A DNA stretch of 64,000 nucleotides from Dactylorhiza incarnata (lineage: Eukaryota; Streptophyta; Magnoliopsida; Asparagales; Orchidaceae). The stretch is taken from the NCBI GenBank assembly GCA_033032865.1, contig JAWHQI010000004.1, positions 19,574,001 through 19,638,000 of the forward strand, read 5' to 3'. The position numbers and the translations under genes are program-made. The notes beneath the pieces were generated by a model. That model had not been told where the DNA came from. It was given only the letters and a program-made list of their open reading frames with translations, and did not search any database. Of this stretch, positions 41,710 to 51,775 are shown piece by piece. Every line of letters begins with the position of its first letter. The first letter of the stretch is position 1.

Positions 41710-44700
41710 TCCCCCCTTGAACCGGCGGTCCAGAAACCTTCAGCTTTTCCTTCAGATATGAGAAATGACCTCGGCTTAGGGATTTGGTAAAAACGTCGGC
41801 TATCTGGTTCTCCGTCGCGCAGTGTTCTAGCACCGCTTCTCCATTCTCGATCTTTTCTCGAATGAAATGGTATTTAATTTCAATATGCTTGCTTCGATTG
41901 TGGAATACAGGGTTCTTCGAGAGTGCGATCGCGGACGTGTTGTCGCATTTCAGCAGTATCGGCTTCTTTTCTTGATCAGTAATCTCCTCTATCATTCTCT
42001 GCATCCATACTCCTTCACATATGGCTGAGGTGATGCCCATGTACTCGGCTTCAGTTGTTGATAAAGCCACAGTTTGTTGCTTCCTGGATCTCCATGAAAC
42101 CGGGTTTGAGCCATAGAAAAATATGTATCCCTCGGTGCTTCGTCGATCATCCTGAGAGCCTCCCCAATCCGAATCACAGAATCCTGTGAGCGATGGGTTG
42201 AGATCCTTGGTGTAGAGAATGCCGTGGGTCATTGTCCCTTTGATATACCTTAGGATGCGCTTTGCTGCCTCCATGTGTTGTTTGGTAGGTGTGCTGACAT
42301 ATCGGGATAGCATGTTCACAGAGTACTCCAAATCTGGTCTGGAGTTGGTGAGATAAATGAGAGATCCTATTAAACTCCTATAGAGTTCTTCATCTGCCTT
42401 TTCTTCTCCTTCTTTATACTTGCTCAGCTTTGTACTTGTGCACATTGGGGTTAGACTTGGATTACACTCCCACATTTTGAATTTTTTCAGCAAGTCCCTG
42501 GCATACAGTTCTTGAGATAGGAAGAACGATCCATCCTGGTGTTTTATTTGCATACCAAGAAAAAACTTAATATGCCCAAGATCTGTCATTTCGTATCTTT
42601 CTTTCATTTTTGTTTTGAATTCCTGGATGGTTGAGTCAGATCCTCCAGTAATGAGAAGATCATCGACGTACAGACATACAATGATCTTTTGCTTATCAGG
42701 TCCACTTTTGATGAAAAGAGAGGGCTCAAATTTGCTTGGTACAAATCCTTCCTGACTGAAATAAGAGGTGATGTTGGAATGCCAAGCCCGCGGGGCCTGT
42801 TTCAATCCGTATAGAGCTTTATGGAGCTTGTATACGTAATCTTCTTCCCCCCTCTTTAGGTATCCTTGAGGTTGTTCGACATAGACTTCCTCAGTTAGAG
42901 TTCCATTCAAAAAAGCTGACTTTACATCTAGCTGATGAATAGGATAGTTGTTGTTGGCGGCAAATGCAAGAAGAAGTCTTATTGAATCCATCCTTGCAAC
43001 CGGTGCAAAGGTCTCTTCATAATCTCTTCCAAATTTCTGAGCATACCCCTTAGCAACAAGTCTTGCTTTGTGCTTAACTACATGTCCTTCTTCATCACAT
43101 TTGAGTTTGAAAATCCACTTTAACCCGATCACAGATTGGTTTGGTGGTTTGGGTACCAAGCTCCAAGTATTGTTCTTCTCTATTAAACTCAGTTCTTCAT
43201 TCATTGCCTTCTTCCAAACTTCATGGACTACAGCATCTTCATAGCAGGAAGGGGTAGAATGAAACATAACAGTGCTGGTGCTGTCATAAATGTCTTGAAG
43301 AGATCGAAATCGAGGAGGTGGTGATGACTCAGGTGGATCAGGGATTAGAGGCACATTTGCCTCTTTATGATCTGGTGCTTCTTGTCCCACTTGGAGGGGG
43401 TTCAGAATGAGCTCAACCGTGGAACATGGAGCATAATTCATCTCCTTGTCTGATGCCCAAGGCCATGTGTCTTCTTCATGAAATATTACATCTCTTGAAA
43501 TAATTATATTTTTTGTAGTTGGATCAAACAGTCTGTAGGCTTTCCTAGTCTCACTATAGCCTAGAAAGACACTTTTCACACTTGTTTGATCTAACTTATC
43601 CCTTCTGTCTTTGAGTACATGAGCAAAAGCAATGCACCCAAAGGTTTTGAAATACCCCAATTCTGGTTTTTTATTATTCAGCATCTCATATGGAGTGGTG
43701 TTTTTGTTTGCCTTTGTTGGAACTCTGTTCAGGATATGCACAGCTGTGTTTACAGCTTCCCCCCAAAATTGCTTTGGCATATCCTTGTGCAGCAGCATTG
43801 ATCGAGCCATTTCTGTTATGGTTCGATTTCTGCGCTCTACAACACCGTTTTGTTGTGGAGTTCCGGGGGTAGTGAACTCATGTCTTATTCCATGGATTGT
43901 GCAAAAGTGTTTGAAAGCATGTGATGTGAATTCTCCCCCATTATCACTTCGAATAGTTTTTATGTTTTTCTCTATTTTCTTCTCAACTTCTCTTTTGAAG
44001 TCTATGAAGCAAGAGAGTGTTTCAGATTTTTGTTCAAGTAAGAATACCCACATGTACCTTGTGTAGTCATCCACCAAGAGAAAGAAGTATCGTTTGCCTC
44101 CAAGAGTTGGATGTGATGATGGTCCCCAGAGATCACAATGCAGCAGCTCCAAAGGTTTTGATGCTCGACTTTGTGATGACTTGAAAGGCAACCTGTGAGA
44201 TTTTCCAATTGCACAGGTCTCACACTGGTTATAATGAACTTGAAGCTCTGGAATTCCCTTCCCTAATCTGTTGTCAAACAGATTTTGCATTGAGTTGTAA
44301 TTGAGATGTCCTAAGCGATGATGCCAGGTTGTAGTTTCATCTGAGGAGTGATCCAATGAAGATAGTGCCTCCTGTTTTGATGATTCCAAAGAGATAGAAA
44401 ACACTTTGTTCTGGGACATTTCAGTAGTAGTAATCTGTTTGCCTGTGTGATCTGAAATGGTGCAGTTGTTAGATTTGAAAACAACTGTGTAGCCTTTGGT
44501 TATTAGCTGCCCGACGCTTAGCAAGTTTTGAGCCAAGGAGGGCACAAACTGTACGTCAGTTACAACCTTATTTCTTCCATCTGAGCCTTTAATGAGGATG
44601 TTTCCCTTGCCTTCTATTGTTTTGGAGTTTCCATCTCCCAGATACACACGGGACTTTGATGTTTCATCAAGTTGAGTAAATAGACTTTTGTCATTGGTCA

Positions 44701-45733
44701 TGTGATTCGAGCAGCCTGAATCAATGTACCATTTTGATGATCCCACAGGAAGGATATGACTGTTTGACAGAAACACTTTCTCGTCTTGCTCATCCTTCGT
44801 TTTTTCTGTGAACTTTGCATCTTCCTTATTTTTGTACCAGCAATCTCGTTCAAAATGGGTGGGTTTTTTACACCTTTTGCATTTAAAAAAGCATTTTGCA
44901 TTGTCGTGATTTGTCTTTTTGCAAAGTGTACAGTACATCCCAGTGGATTGACTCAGCTCAGGAGTTGCTGGAGTATTTTTATATGGAATTGTTTTCCATT
45001 GTGAGCCACGAGATTGGGTGTTTCTGTATGTGTTTACAGATTTCTTTCCATGGGCATTATTCTTCCCAAGGTGCATCTTGGTTTGAAGTGCATGTGCTAG
45101 ATTTGGCATGTGACGTTTCAGCCTTTCTTCATGTGACTGGATCTTCCCAATGAGGGCTGCAACAGGGAGAGTAGAAAGATCATTACTCTCCTCTATTGCA
45201 GCCACAATATGATCATATGTTTTAGGCAAACTGGTCAATATTTTAAGTACTACTTCATTCTCTGGTACAGGAGCTCCCAGATTACTTAACTGGTTGGTTA
45301 ATTTGGTGAGTTTAGGCATGAAATCAAAGATTGTCTCATCATCCTGCATTGTGAGAGCATCAAATTGCCTTTTTACGTTTACTTTTCTGATGGAAATTAC
45401 CTTCTTATCTCCTTGATAAATCTCCTTGAGAGTGTCCCATGCTAACTTTGCTGTCTTTGCTCCCATGATGCGTGGGAAGATGTTGGAGGTCACAGCTTGT
45501 TGGATAATCAGCAGTGCCAAGGAATTTTTTTGTTTTTCTCCCTTGGGTATTCTTGCCGCTTCTCCTTCTTTTGATTTCCCTTCGACTTGAGGGCCGTTTT
45601 GAACGACCTCCCAGAGCTCTTGGGATTCAAGCAGCGTCTCCATCTTCACGGCCCAGTGATCATATAGCTCCCCATTGAACATGGGGGCGGCGTGATGGGA
45701 GAAGGGAATGGTGGATGTAGATGATGAGCTCAT
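41705..45733 (-). CDS. Copia gag-pol polyprotein, 1342 residues, intact
   Basis: Start ATG at 45733-45731, the first ATG after the primer site. The open frame extends 45 nt further upstream only through a GTG in the primer region. Domains by residue: UBN2 gag (about 20-210); CCHC knuckle CKRCKKPTHFERDC (about 284-297) after a partial second knuckle CTLCKKTNHDNAKC; protease WYIDSGCSNHMT (about 334); GAG-pre-integrase WHHRLGH and CETCAIGKSH (about 469-510); integrase LHCDLWGP (Asp ~531), RSDNGGEF (Asp ~595) and NGVVERRNRT (Glu ~631; the 35-residue spacing is right); RT about 855-1100 with CLYVDDLLITG (~1020); RNase H CDSDWGG...SRKQQTVALSTTEAEY and the final IADVFTKSL. No stop or frameshift. Being a single frame, gag and pol would be made as one precursor cleaved by the protease. 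Confidence 0.95.
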   Translation of the reverse strand: MSSSSTSTIPFSHHAAPMFNGELYDHWAVKMETLLESQELWEVVQNGPQVEGKSKEGEAARIPKGEKQKNSLALLIIQQAVTSNIFPRIMGAKTAKLAWDTLKEIYQGDKKVISIRKVNVKRQFDALTMQDDETIFDFMPKLTKLTNQLSNLGAPVPENEVVLKILTSLPKTYDHIVAAIEESNDLSTLPVAALIGKIQSHEERLKRHMPNLAHALQTKMHLGKNNAHGKKSVNTYRNTQSRGSQWKTIPYKNTPATPELSQSTGMYCTLCKKTNHDNAKCFFKCKRCKKPTHFERDCWYKNKEDAKFTEKTKDEQDEKVFLSNSHILPVGSSKWYIDSGCSNHMTNDKSLFTQLDETSKSRVYLGDGNSKTIEGKGNILIKGSDGRNKVVTDVQFVPSLAQNLLSVGQLITKGYTVVFKSNNCTISDHTGKQITTTEMSQNKVFSISLESSKQEALSSLDHSSDETTTWHHRLGHLNYNSMQNLFDNRLGKGIPELQVHYNQCETCAIGKSHRLPFKSSQSRASKPLELLHCDLWGPSSHPTLGGKRYFFLLVDDYTRYMWVFLLEQKSETLSCFIDFKREVEKKIEKNIKTIRSDNGGEFTSHAFKHFCTIHGIRHEFTTPGTPQQNGVVERRNRTITEMARSMLLHKDMPKQFWGEAVNTAVHILNRVPTKANKNTTPYEMLNNKKPELGYFKTFGCIAFAHVLKDRRDKLDQTSVKSVFLGYSETRKAYRLFDPTTKNIIISRDVIFHEEDTWPWASDKEMNYAPCSTVELILNPLQVGQEAPDHKEANVPLIPDPPESSPPPRFRSLQDIYDSTSTVMFHSTPSCYEDAVVHEVWKKAMNEELSLIEKNNTWSLVPKPPNQSVIGLKWIFKLKCDEEGHVVKHKARLVAKGYAQKFGRDYEETFAPVARMDSIRLLLAFAANNNYPIHQLDVKSAFLNGTLTEEVYVEQPQGYLKRGEEDYVYKLHKALYGLKQAPRAWHSNITSYFSQEGFVPSKFEPSLFIKSGPDKQKIIVCLYVDDLLITGGSDSTIQEFKTKMKERYEMTDLGHIKFFLGMQIKHQDGSFFLSQELYARDLLKKFKMWECNPSLTPMCTSTKLSKYKEGEEKADEELYRSLIGSLIYLTNSRPDLEYSVNMLSRYVSTPTKQHMEAAKRILRYIKGTMTHGILYTKDLNPSLTGFCDSDWGGSQDDRRSTEGYIFFYGSNPVSWRSRKQQTVALSTTEAEYMGITSAICEGVWMQRMIEEITDQEKKPILLKCDNTSAIALSKNPVFHNRSKHIEIKYHFIREKIENGEAVLEHCATENQIADVFTKSLSRGHFSYLKEKLKVSGPPVQGGM
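41710..41720 (-). other. Polypurine tract of the young copia element
   Basis: The minus strand reads TCAAGGGGGGA directly before the 3' LTR. It lies inside the coding frame. Confidence 0.85.
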
Positions 45734-45764
45734 GGCGTCCAAGCTTTGTATGCAGGAACCAAAA

Positions 45765-45777
45765 GGCTCTGATACCA
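45765..45777 (-). other. Primer binding site (tRNA-iMet) of the young copia element
   Basis: The minus strand reads TGGTATCAGAGCC, one base after the 5' LTR end, a perfect initiator-Met site. Confidence 0.95.
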
Positions 45778-45778
45778 C

Positions 45779-46086
45779 TGTTGGTTTGCTTAACCCCTTT
45801 CTACTGTGATTTTCTTATGCAGGAAATAAAACAGAGGTGGAAGAAGTACACGACATAGCAGACAATAGAAGAGAGCATTTTCTTTCATTCATCCATATAT
45901 AACGCATACAACATCTCTGCCTTTTATAGGAGCCAGAGAGGAATACAAAACATCAGAGTACTAACTTCAGCATTTAGTGTTTGGAATACAGAACGGTAGG
46001 ACAGTTACACATAATGCTATTATTTATTACAGTTGCACAGAATGTTCTTAATTATTAATGCAGGCCGGCTGGTTCAATTTCCTACA
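45779..46086 (-). repeat. 5' LTR of the young copia element
   Basis: 308 bp. Minus-strand TATA candidate CCTATAAAAG at 45930-45921. It is the only LTR in the window without a conspicuous short-motif array. Confidence 0.95.
45921..45930 (-). promoter_or_regulatory. TATA box in 5' LTR of the young copia element
   Basis: CCTATAAAAG on the minus strand. A second candidate, TTATATATGG, lies about 25 bp downstream. Confidence 0.6.
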
Positions 46087-46412
46087 AAATAGAGGCTAGA
46101 GCAATAAAAAAAACTAACCTTTGCACAGATTCGGGGATCGTGTTGGCGATGCGAGACTTCGACCGTTCGACGATGCGTCGATGCGAGAAACAGGACAGCT
46201 TCGCCTGAGAACCTAACCCAGTCGCCCGTCGCAGTCGTGGCCCGTCGCACGTCGCGTGCTCTGGATGTCGATGGCCGCCGGATTCGCCTGAAGCCGCACC
46301 CGCCGGATTCGCCTGAAGCCGCACAGGAATGAGAAAATATTAGGGCATGCCAGTTATTTTCGCGATTTAACGCACGGGCACGTGCCCGTGCGTGTCCGAG
46401 CTTGGGTCCGCT

Positions 46413-46530
46413 GATGGGGGAGGTGTGGCTATCCGCACCCCCATTATAGAGGAAATGTCGCTATCCGCATCTGCATTATGGGAGGATAAACGAACTCGGA
46501 GTTGCGCGAAACTGAGTTCGCTGGATTTTT
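46413..46530 (-). repeat. Gypsy-G LTR, minus copy, outer part
   Basis: On the minus strand it carries GGTGCGGATAGCCACACC, matching GGTGCAGATAGCCACACC near 48728 in the plus copy. This continues the LTR across the hAT insertion. The outer LTR end is not resolved. Confidence 0.5.
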
Positions 46531-46812
46531 GGAACAATCTTTTTATCCTGGTCTAGGTCGCTGCAAAAATCTTCAGTTAGAAAGAATTTTTTTGGGGAAC
46601 CCCATTAGTTCGGTAAAAGAAAGATGTGATAAATCCCTTGATTCTTCAATGGCAGTCACAATGGAATAATAAAATGAAGATAAGATTCTAAGGATTTTGG
46701 GAACAATCTTCTTATCCTCCATTGTGTCACCCAAATTCCTAATTTGATTGATGATGATGGTGAGGGCAGAAATGTCATCAATAACTTCTGCATTGGCAAA
46801 ATTCTGAAAATT
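46530..46812 (-). pseudogene. Copia gag (UBN2) fragment
   Basis: The minus strand reads EVIDDISALTIIINQIRNLG, DTMEDKKIVPKILRILSSFY and SIVTAIEESRDLSHLSFTEL, matching the UBN2 domain (compare VVLKILTSLPKTYDHIVAAIEES of the intact copia). About 75 residues remain. The TTTTTATCCT block is duplicated at 46533 and 46700. Confidence 0.75.
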
Positions 46813-48246
46813 TATTTCGATGACGTTGATACTTGCGCATTAAGTTAGCAAATCTCAGAACCATAGCAAGCATGCAATAATAGAGCTAATTATTGTCTGA
46901 GATGATACATAGTCACAGATGACGTCATGCTTTGATTATTGATGAACGTGTTTTGAAAGCAATAACTTTCACATCATCACATGCATTATTATCATCTGCG
47001 GAGAGTCCAGGAAAGTGTGGACAGGTAGACATTAATGAAAAGGAAGCATCGCAGACACGAAACAAGGAAAACATTGAATAAAAAAGACTGGAGCTAGACA
47101 AGAAAAGGAAGCATCGCAGACACGAAAAAATGGAAAACATTCAATAAAAAAGACCAGAGCAAGACACAGGAGCTCCTTATACCAGCTGTCTAGCATGGTA
47201 TCTCCGCCTTTGCAGCGGCAATATCACCGTCGCTCACCTATCCATGTGTGTAGTTTGCGGGGGAAGCCAGACCCCTCCTATGCTTATATGTTAAGTTGTT
47301 AACAATTGGAGATATTAAGGGAGGACACAATACACACGGGAAAGCGATCAGAGGTGATACGATACTCCATGGGAAAGGGTTCTTAAGTTTATAAATTACT
47401 TTCATGTCTTAATGAGTCTCAATATTATTTATATCATAATATTTTTGGCCTCTATTTGTCACTCGGGCCGGTTCCAAAATAATAATTCAAGAGCTATACA
47501 GTTTTTGCCCTCTATTTGACAAGTGATAACTCACTTTACAACAAATGATAATTTAATTAGGGTAATGATAATCATACCTTTAATATGACTATTTGTACCT
47601 CATTTTTTTTAAACAGACATTATTAAAGCCTCCAAATACCATAATTGTACCTACTTTCTCCCTCACGCTGCCTTTCACTTTTAACGAAACCCTCGCCCGC
47701 CTCCATTCGTGAACTCATCCGACGCCCGCCGTACCTCACTCTGCCGCCGACGGGGGTGATTCCGGCCGGCCAAGTGGGATTTTCGGTTTTCTTCTTATTT
47801 AAGTATTTTGGGAAACAACTTCAACAACGACGACTATTTGATATTATAAATCATATCGATGCTAGAATGAGAAAATATATTTAAATGTATTTTTGGAACA
47901 CTTTTATTATTTGGGAAAAGATGTTCAATATATATGTCTATTTTTATCTTTAAATTTAATTTTAAAAATAATCATTATATTTTTATCTCTAAATTCAATT
48001 TTTCTTTATAAAAAATTTGGGTACAAATAGCGTTGTGGTGTACAATTATAATTCTGCGAGGTACGAATAAAAGTGGATTAAAATAGCCAAATATATTGTA
48101 TGATTATCAACGCCCTGTTATTAATGCCGATTTTTTGTTCATTACAAGTATAGAAATAATTAATAATTATAAAATGATAAGTATGAGTTGCTCATTACAA
48201 TGTTATTCTAGCAGAGAAGATATGAACATAGAAAACTTGACTTCTA
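46813..48246. other. Intergenic, no supported gene
   Basis: Holds a tandem duplication of about 65 bp (47037-47165) and AT-rich sequence. A GC-richer patch at 47650-47790 has exon-like composition (a 79-residue ORF) but no recognisable domain. Confidence 0.5.
47037..47165 (+). repeat. Tandem duplication, about 65-bp unit
   Basis: Two copies of a unit with AAAAGGAAGCATCGCAGACA, CGAAA and GGAAAACATT(C/G)AATAAAAAAG, differing at a few positions. Confidence 0.85.
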
Positions 48247-48248
48247 GG

Positions 48249-48491
48249 CTCCGTTTGGCCTAGCGATGGTCTAGACTGCGATGGTTATGAAATGTTGTTT
48301 GTGAATGCTCGTCCTAACCTAAGGATTTTCATCCACTTTTTTGTTCAAAACTTGTTTTCATTTTTGGGTGGCAGTCATAACCGTCGGCCTGCAAAACATA
48401 CATTCAATGGCATGCAAAACATACATTCAATGACGGTGATATTTTTGTCAAAACTCGCTGGAGCAAAAATGTTGCGCCAAACAGAGCCCTA
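48249..48491. mobile_element. MITE-like element (hAT-type termini)
   Basis: The left end GGCTCCGTTTGGCCTAGCG and the right end GCGCCAAACAGAGCC are imperfect inverted repeats enclosing about 240 bp without coding potential. CTAG abuts both ends, but the target duplication is ambiguous. An internal direct repeat TGCAAAACATACATTCAATG occurs twice (48390-48431). Confidence 0.65.
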
Positions 48492-48599
48492 GAATATTCA
48501 AATATAATGTATAGGTTTTGATATGCACCGTATATTTATAAGTAGTCTTGGGGTGCGTATAGAGAATGCTCCACTAAGGAGAAGTGGGGTTAGTAGGGT

Positions 48600-50140
48600 C
48601 AAGAGTCCAACCCATGATCATGGGAGTGGAAGACTCCGCGGAGCACAGTTTACGCTCTACCGGCCCCATGCGTCGTCAAGATAGCACCCCACTATTGGGA
48701 TGCGGTTAATCAGCACCCCACTAGTGGGGTGCAGATAGCCACACCACCCATAATGGGAGTGCGACCAAACCGCACCATCACGGGTGCGGCCAAGCCAAGC
48801 CGCACCCCTATGAGGGTGCGTCCAAGCCGCACCCCATATGTGCACGGCGAGGCCGCACCTCCCCTTTGGGGCGCGGCGAGGCCGCACCTCCCCTTTGTGG
48901 CGCGGCCAGGCCGCACCCCCCATAGAAGTGTGGCCAAACCGCACCCCTAGGGGGTGCAGCCATGACGCACCCTCCTTTGGGGTGCGGCAAAACTGCACCC
49001 CTAGGGGGTGTGGTCAAGCCTCACCCCCTTTGGGGCGTAGCCAATCCGCACTCTTTTTGGGATGAGGCCAAGCCGCACCCCCTCCCTTTTTGGGGTGCGG
49101 TCGAGCTCCTCCCCCGCTTTACGGGGGATGCGGCCAAAACCGCACCCCCCTCGGCAGGTGCGGGCGGAGCCTAATTCCCGCTTGGGGGCGCGACGTCTTG
49201 TCTACCCGTTCTTCGCCGCGCATCGAACACCCCCGTGTTCGTTGCACACTCAGAATGCTCCTGTGTTCATCGCGCGCTCAGAACGCTCCTGTGTTCGTTG
49301 CGCGCTCAGACCACTTCCTCGCGCGCTCAGAACGTTCTCACGTTCTAACACGTGCGCAGTTAACAATTCCTAATTTCTCAGATTATAGGTCTCGTTCGCC
49401 GCCTTCATCACCATCAACGAAGCTGCCCGAACTGCCCAACCTGCCGAACTGCCCGAGGGGCGAAACAGTCATTTACAAAAAATGGCGATCCGTGTACTCC
49501 AAATCGACCAGCTTGATTCACACGTCAGGTGGTTACAGTGGTTATTGCGGCAAAATTACCGGGCTACCCCCTGTCAAAGCAATAAAAGAAGCCAAGACCT
49601 TCATTTCAAGACATCTTGCCTTCAGCATCCGAGAGAGCTCCGTTGAAGATTTCCTCTGAGTCCTCCTTCGGTGCTTAAAGATCTCCTTCGGGCTTCGAAG
49701 ATCTCCTTCGTGGACTTGGAGATTTCCTCCGCTCTAGAAGAACATCTTCCTAAGTGATTCAGGAATCCTTCGAATCCCGAAAGACGACTCGACGTTCTCA
49801 CTTTCGTTCTCACCACCGTTCTCAGAAGAAGAAATACTTTGTTTTCCGAGAGGTGGCATGTCACCCTCGGAGTTCTCTCTCTCTCTCCCCTTATCATTGT
49901 AATGAGTAGCGGCCTGTCGCGCTTGAGTTCTTAGTTTCTAATTGTAACCCCCCAGCAGATAGTGGAAGTTGGCCGACACAGCTCCGACCGCGTGGTTTTT
50001 ACCCTTTCCATGTTTTCCACGTTAAAAGTCTTCGTGTCACTTACTAATTCACTCATTTATTGTTTGAGCGCTCGGTTCGCTTCTGAGCTAAGGTGGTTCA
50101 ATCCGACTGGTCTACCAGAGCACTCGAGCGACCCGTAACA
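48600..50140 (+). repeat. Gypsy-G LTR, plus copy
   Basis: The right end is fixed by the primer site at 50142; the left end is uncertain (48500-48690). U3 contains a GGGTGCGGCCAAGCCGCACCC minisatellite (48700-49180) and a GCGCTCAGAACGCTCCTGTG array (49236-49345). A weak TATA (AATAAAAG, 49581) follows, then GAAGATCTCCTTCG-type repeats (49630-49800). The arrangement mirrors the minus copy at 39222-40679. Confidence 0.65.
48700..49180 (+). repeat. GGTGCGG/CCGCACC hairpin minisatellite
   Basis: Fifteen or so CCGCACC and GGTGCGG half sites alternate, for example CCAAGCCGCACCCC followed by GGGGTGCGGC. Spacing is 30-40 bp. Short ORFs here are artefacts of the repeat. Confidence 0.85.
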
Positions 50141-50141
50141 G

Positions 50142-50160
50142 TTTGGCGCCTTCTTTGGGA
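50142..50160 (+). other. Primer binding site of gypsy-G, plus copy
   Basis: TTTGGCGCCTTCTTTGGGA resembles the common plant gypsy site TTTGGCGCCGTCTGTGGGA. The LTR ends CGTAACA just before it. Confidence 0.8.
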
Positions 50161-50288
50161 ATGTGTTCCCAAAAACTTTGCAAAGGCTTCCTGGAGACAA
50201 CGCCCGCCTCACTATAGTATTCGGGTCCGACAGGAAAGGATACCCACCAGGCGCTTTAGACGCTTGGTGTTCCTCCGTCCCTACGGTC
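50161..50288 (+). other. Leader of gypsy-G, interrupted
   Basis: Leader sequence cut at ...CTACGGT by the chromovirus insertion. It continues at 60444. Confidence 0.55.
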
Positions 50289-50665
50289 TGTAACGCCCAT
50301 GATTTTCGTTAATTATTTACGTGACCGCTGTGACGTAATTTTGGTGTAAGGGCGTTATGTCAGCTCGTCAGGATTAGTTTTGGGCCTCAGCTTAGTTAAT
50401 GTATGTAATTTAGATCAAGCGTGCGAGTTTTCACGTCGTTTCGAGTTGAAGAGAAGATTTTATGTAGTTGTTAAGAATTTAGCTTCAGGAAGCTTTATCC
50501 CGAGTTTGGCTCGTCGGAATTGAATTCTGACTTCGCCGTTGGATTCGTAGTGCTGATTTTCAGTTTAGGTGCGATTTTCATGAAAATCTGAGGTGTTTTG
50601 CTCGTCCTCGCTGTTTTAGTAAAAATGGGAGAATTATTTAATTATTTAAATATGGAATTTAGGGT

Positions 50666-50674
50666 TATATAAAT
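50666..50674 (+). promoter_or_regulatory. TATA box in 5' LTR of the chromovirus
   Basis: TATATAAAT in GGGTTATATAAATACC, 377 bp from the LTR start. The 3' LTR has GTATAAATA at the same place (58048). Confidence 0.7.
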
Positions 50675-51159
50675 ACCTAAAATTCTCTCCCTATTCTTCT
50701 TCTTCCTTTGTCGAACCAAACCAGCCGCTAAGCAAGAGAGGCGAGAGCGGAGTGTCTTGGAGCTTCTGGTCGGCGATTCGAAGGTCGTAGTGGTCGGAAT
50801 CGCGTTTGGTGTATAGATTTGGAAAGCTCTCGGCGAGATCTTCGTTCTAGTGGTAAGTTTTTCCCGTTTCGTGGAATTTTTGGAGTTTTGGTAGTGACCT
50901 AATTCCTCTTTTCGACCCGAAAAGTTTCAGTATTTCGTGCTCGGGAGAGTTCTTGGCCGATCCATTGCTTTTGGAGAGGCGGTCTTCGAGTTAGCAAGGT
51001 TTAAGGCAAGTGGCTTTCTCCTCCTTTCTTATTTTCTTGAAGCACTGTTTACCTTGTTTATGGATTTTGGATGTGCTTCTAGCATGTTTATTTTTGAGTG
51101 TTTGCTTGACAGTCAACAACTTCCCCCCTTCTGTTTTAATTTTCTTCTGTTGTTAGATT

Positions 51160-51775
51160 ACTTTTCTCGAGAAATGCTATATATTTCTCGAAAAGTGCCT
51201 TTTCTGCTTGATTTCTGTAATTTCTCGAGAAGCCTGCCTGCTTTATTTAATTTCTCGAGAATTCCACCTTGTTTACTTTTCTTTACTGTACCCTTTAGTT
51301 TTTCCGAGGCATCAGCCTTTAATTTTTCGAGAATTCAACCTTGATTTTTTTCTTTTGCTGAAGCATTTAAATTCTCGAGAAATCAGCCTTGGAGTTCTCG
51401 AAAATTCAGCCTCTTTTTTCCTTTCCTTCCTACGTTCGACAAACGATCTTGAGTTCGTCGAACGGATCTTGAGTTTGTCGAATAGCGTTCGACGAACGGT
51501 CTGGTGTTCGTCGAACGAACGTTCGACGAACGGTCTTGAGTTCGCCGAACATTTTCGCGTTCGACGAACGTCCTTGTGTTCGTCGAACGGCGTTCGACGA
51601 ACAGTCTTGTGTTCGTCGAACGGCGTTCGACGAACGTCCTGTTTTCTTGTTTCCTGTCTTTCTCTTCTCGAGGAGCCTGCTTCCCTATTTTATTTTCTCG
51701 AGAGTTCTTGTTCAGCTCCTTTTATTTCTCGAGAGCTCCTATGCAGCCCCTATAGTTCTCGAGAAATCCTTATTG
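51160..51775 (+). repeat. TTCTCGAGAA and CGTTCGACGAACG palindrome arrays
   Basis: About a dozen TTCTCGAGAA-type palindromes (XhoI core) flank a central block with nine or ten TTCG(A/T)CGAA palindromes, many as perfect CGTTCGACGAACG. The array is downstream of the TATA box and hence in R/U5. Repeated in the 3' LTR at 58555-59160. Confidence 0.9.

Larger units (their letters stand above)
41402..46086 (-). mobile_element. Young, apparently intact Ty1/copia element, TSD AAATA
   Basis: 4685 bp, flanked by AAATA at 41397-41401 and 46087-46091. The 308-bp LTRs (41402-41709 and 45779-46086) show no difference by eye. Minus-strand order: LTR, primer site, one gag-pol ORF, polypurine tract, LTR. All parts needed for autonomous movement are present in sequence, so this is the most likely mobile element of the window. 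Confidence 0.95.
40680..46412. mobile_element. hAT-like non-autonomous transposon split by a young copia element
   Basis: The left end CAGTGGCGGAACTAGG and the right end (reverse complement CAGCGGACCCAAG) lead into a shared inner block GCACGGGCAC, as in plant hAT elements. TGATGGG flanks both sides (7 of the 8 bp expected). Without the 4685-bp copia and its target copy, the element is about 1.04 kb. The interior has no transposase. The right part includes a 24-bp tandem duplication around CCGCCGGATTCGCCTGAAG (46275-46325). The insertion sits in the gypsy-G LTR, whose sequence resumes at 46413. Confidence 0.6.

Noticed and set aside
45734..45778. N-terminal 15-residue extension of the intact copia ORF
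   Set aside because: It would start at a GTG inside the tRNA primer site; the first ATG at 45733 is the natural start and directly precedes the gag domain.
47645..47884. 79-residue ORF in GC-rich patch, considered a captured exon
   Set aside because: No recognisable domain, no splice context I could support, and it runs into AT-rich sequence; recorded only as part of the intergenic stretch.
48657..49174. Overlapping ORFs in the GGTGCGG minisatellite
   Set aside because: Repeat translation on both strands; no start context or domain.
51160..51775. TTCTCGAGAA and TTCGTCGAA motifs as heat-shock elements
   Set aside because: Heat-shock elements need GAA and TTC blocks with 2-bp spacing; here the spacing is 3 or 4 bp. 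Heat activation cannot be claimed.
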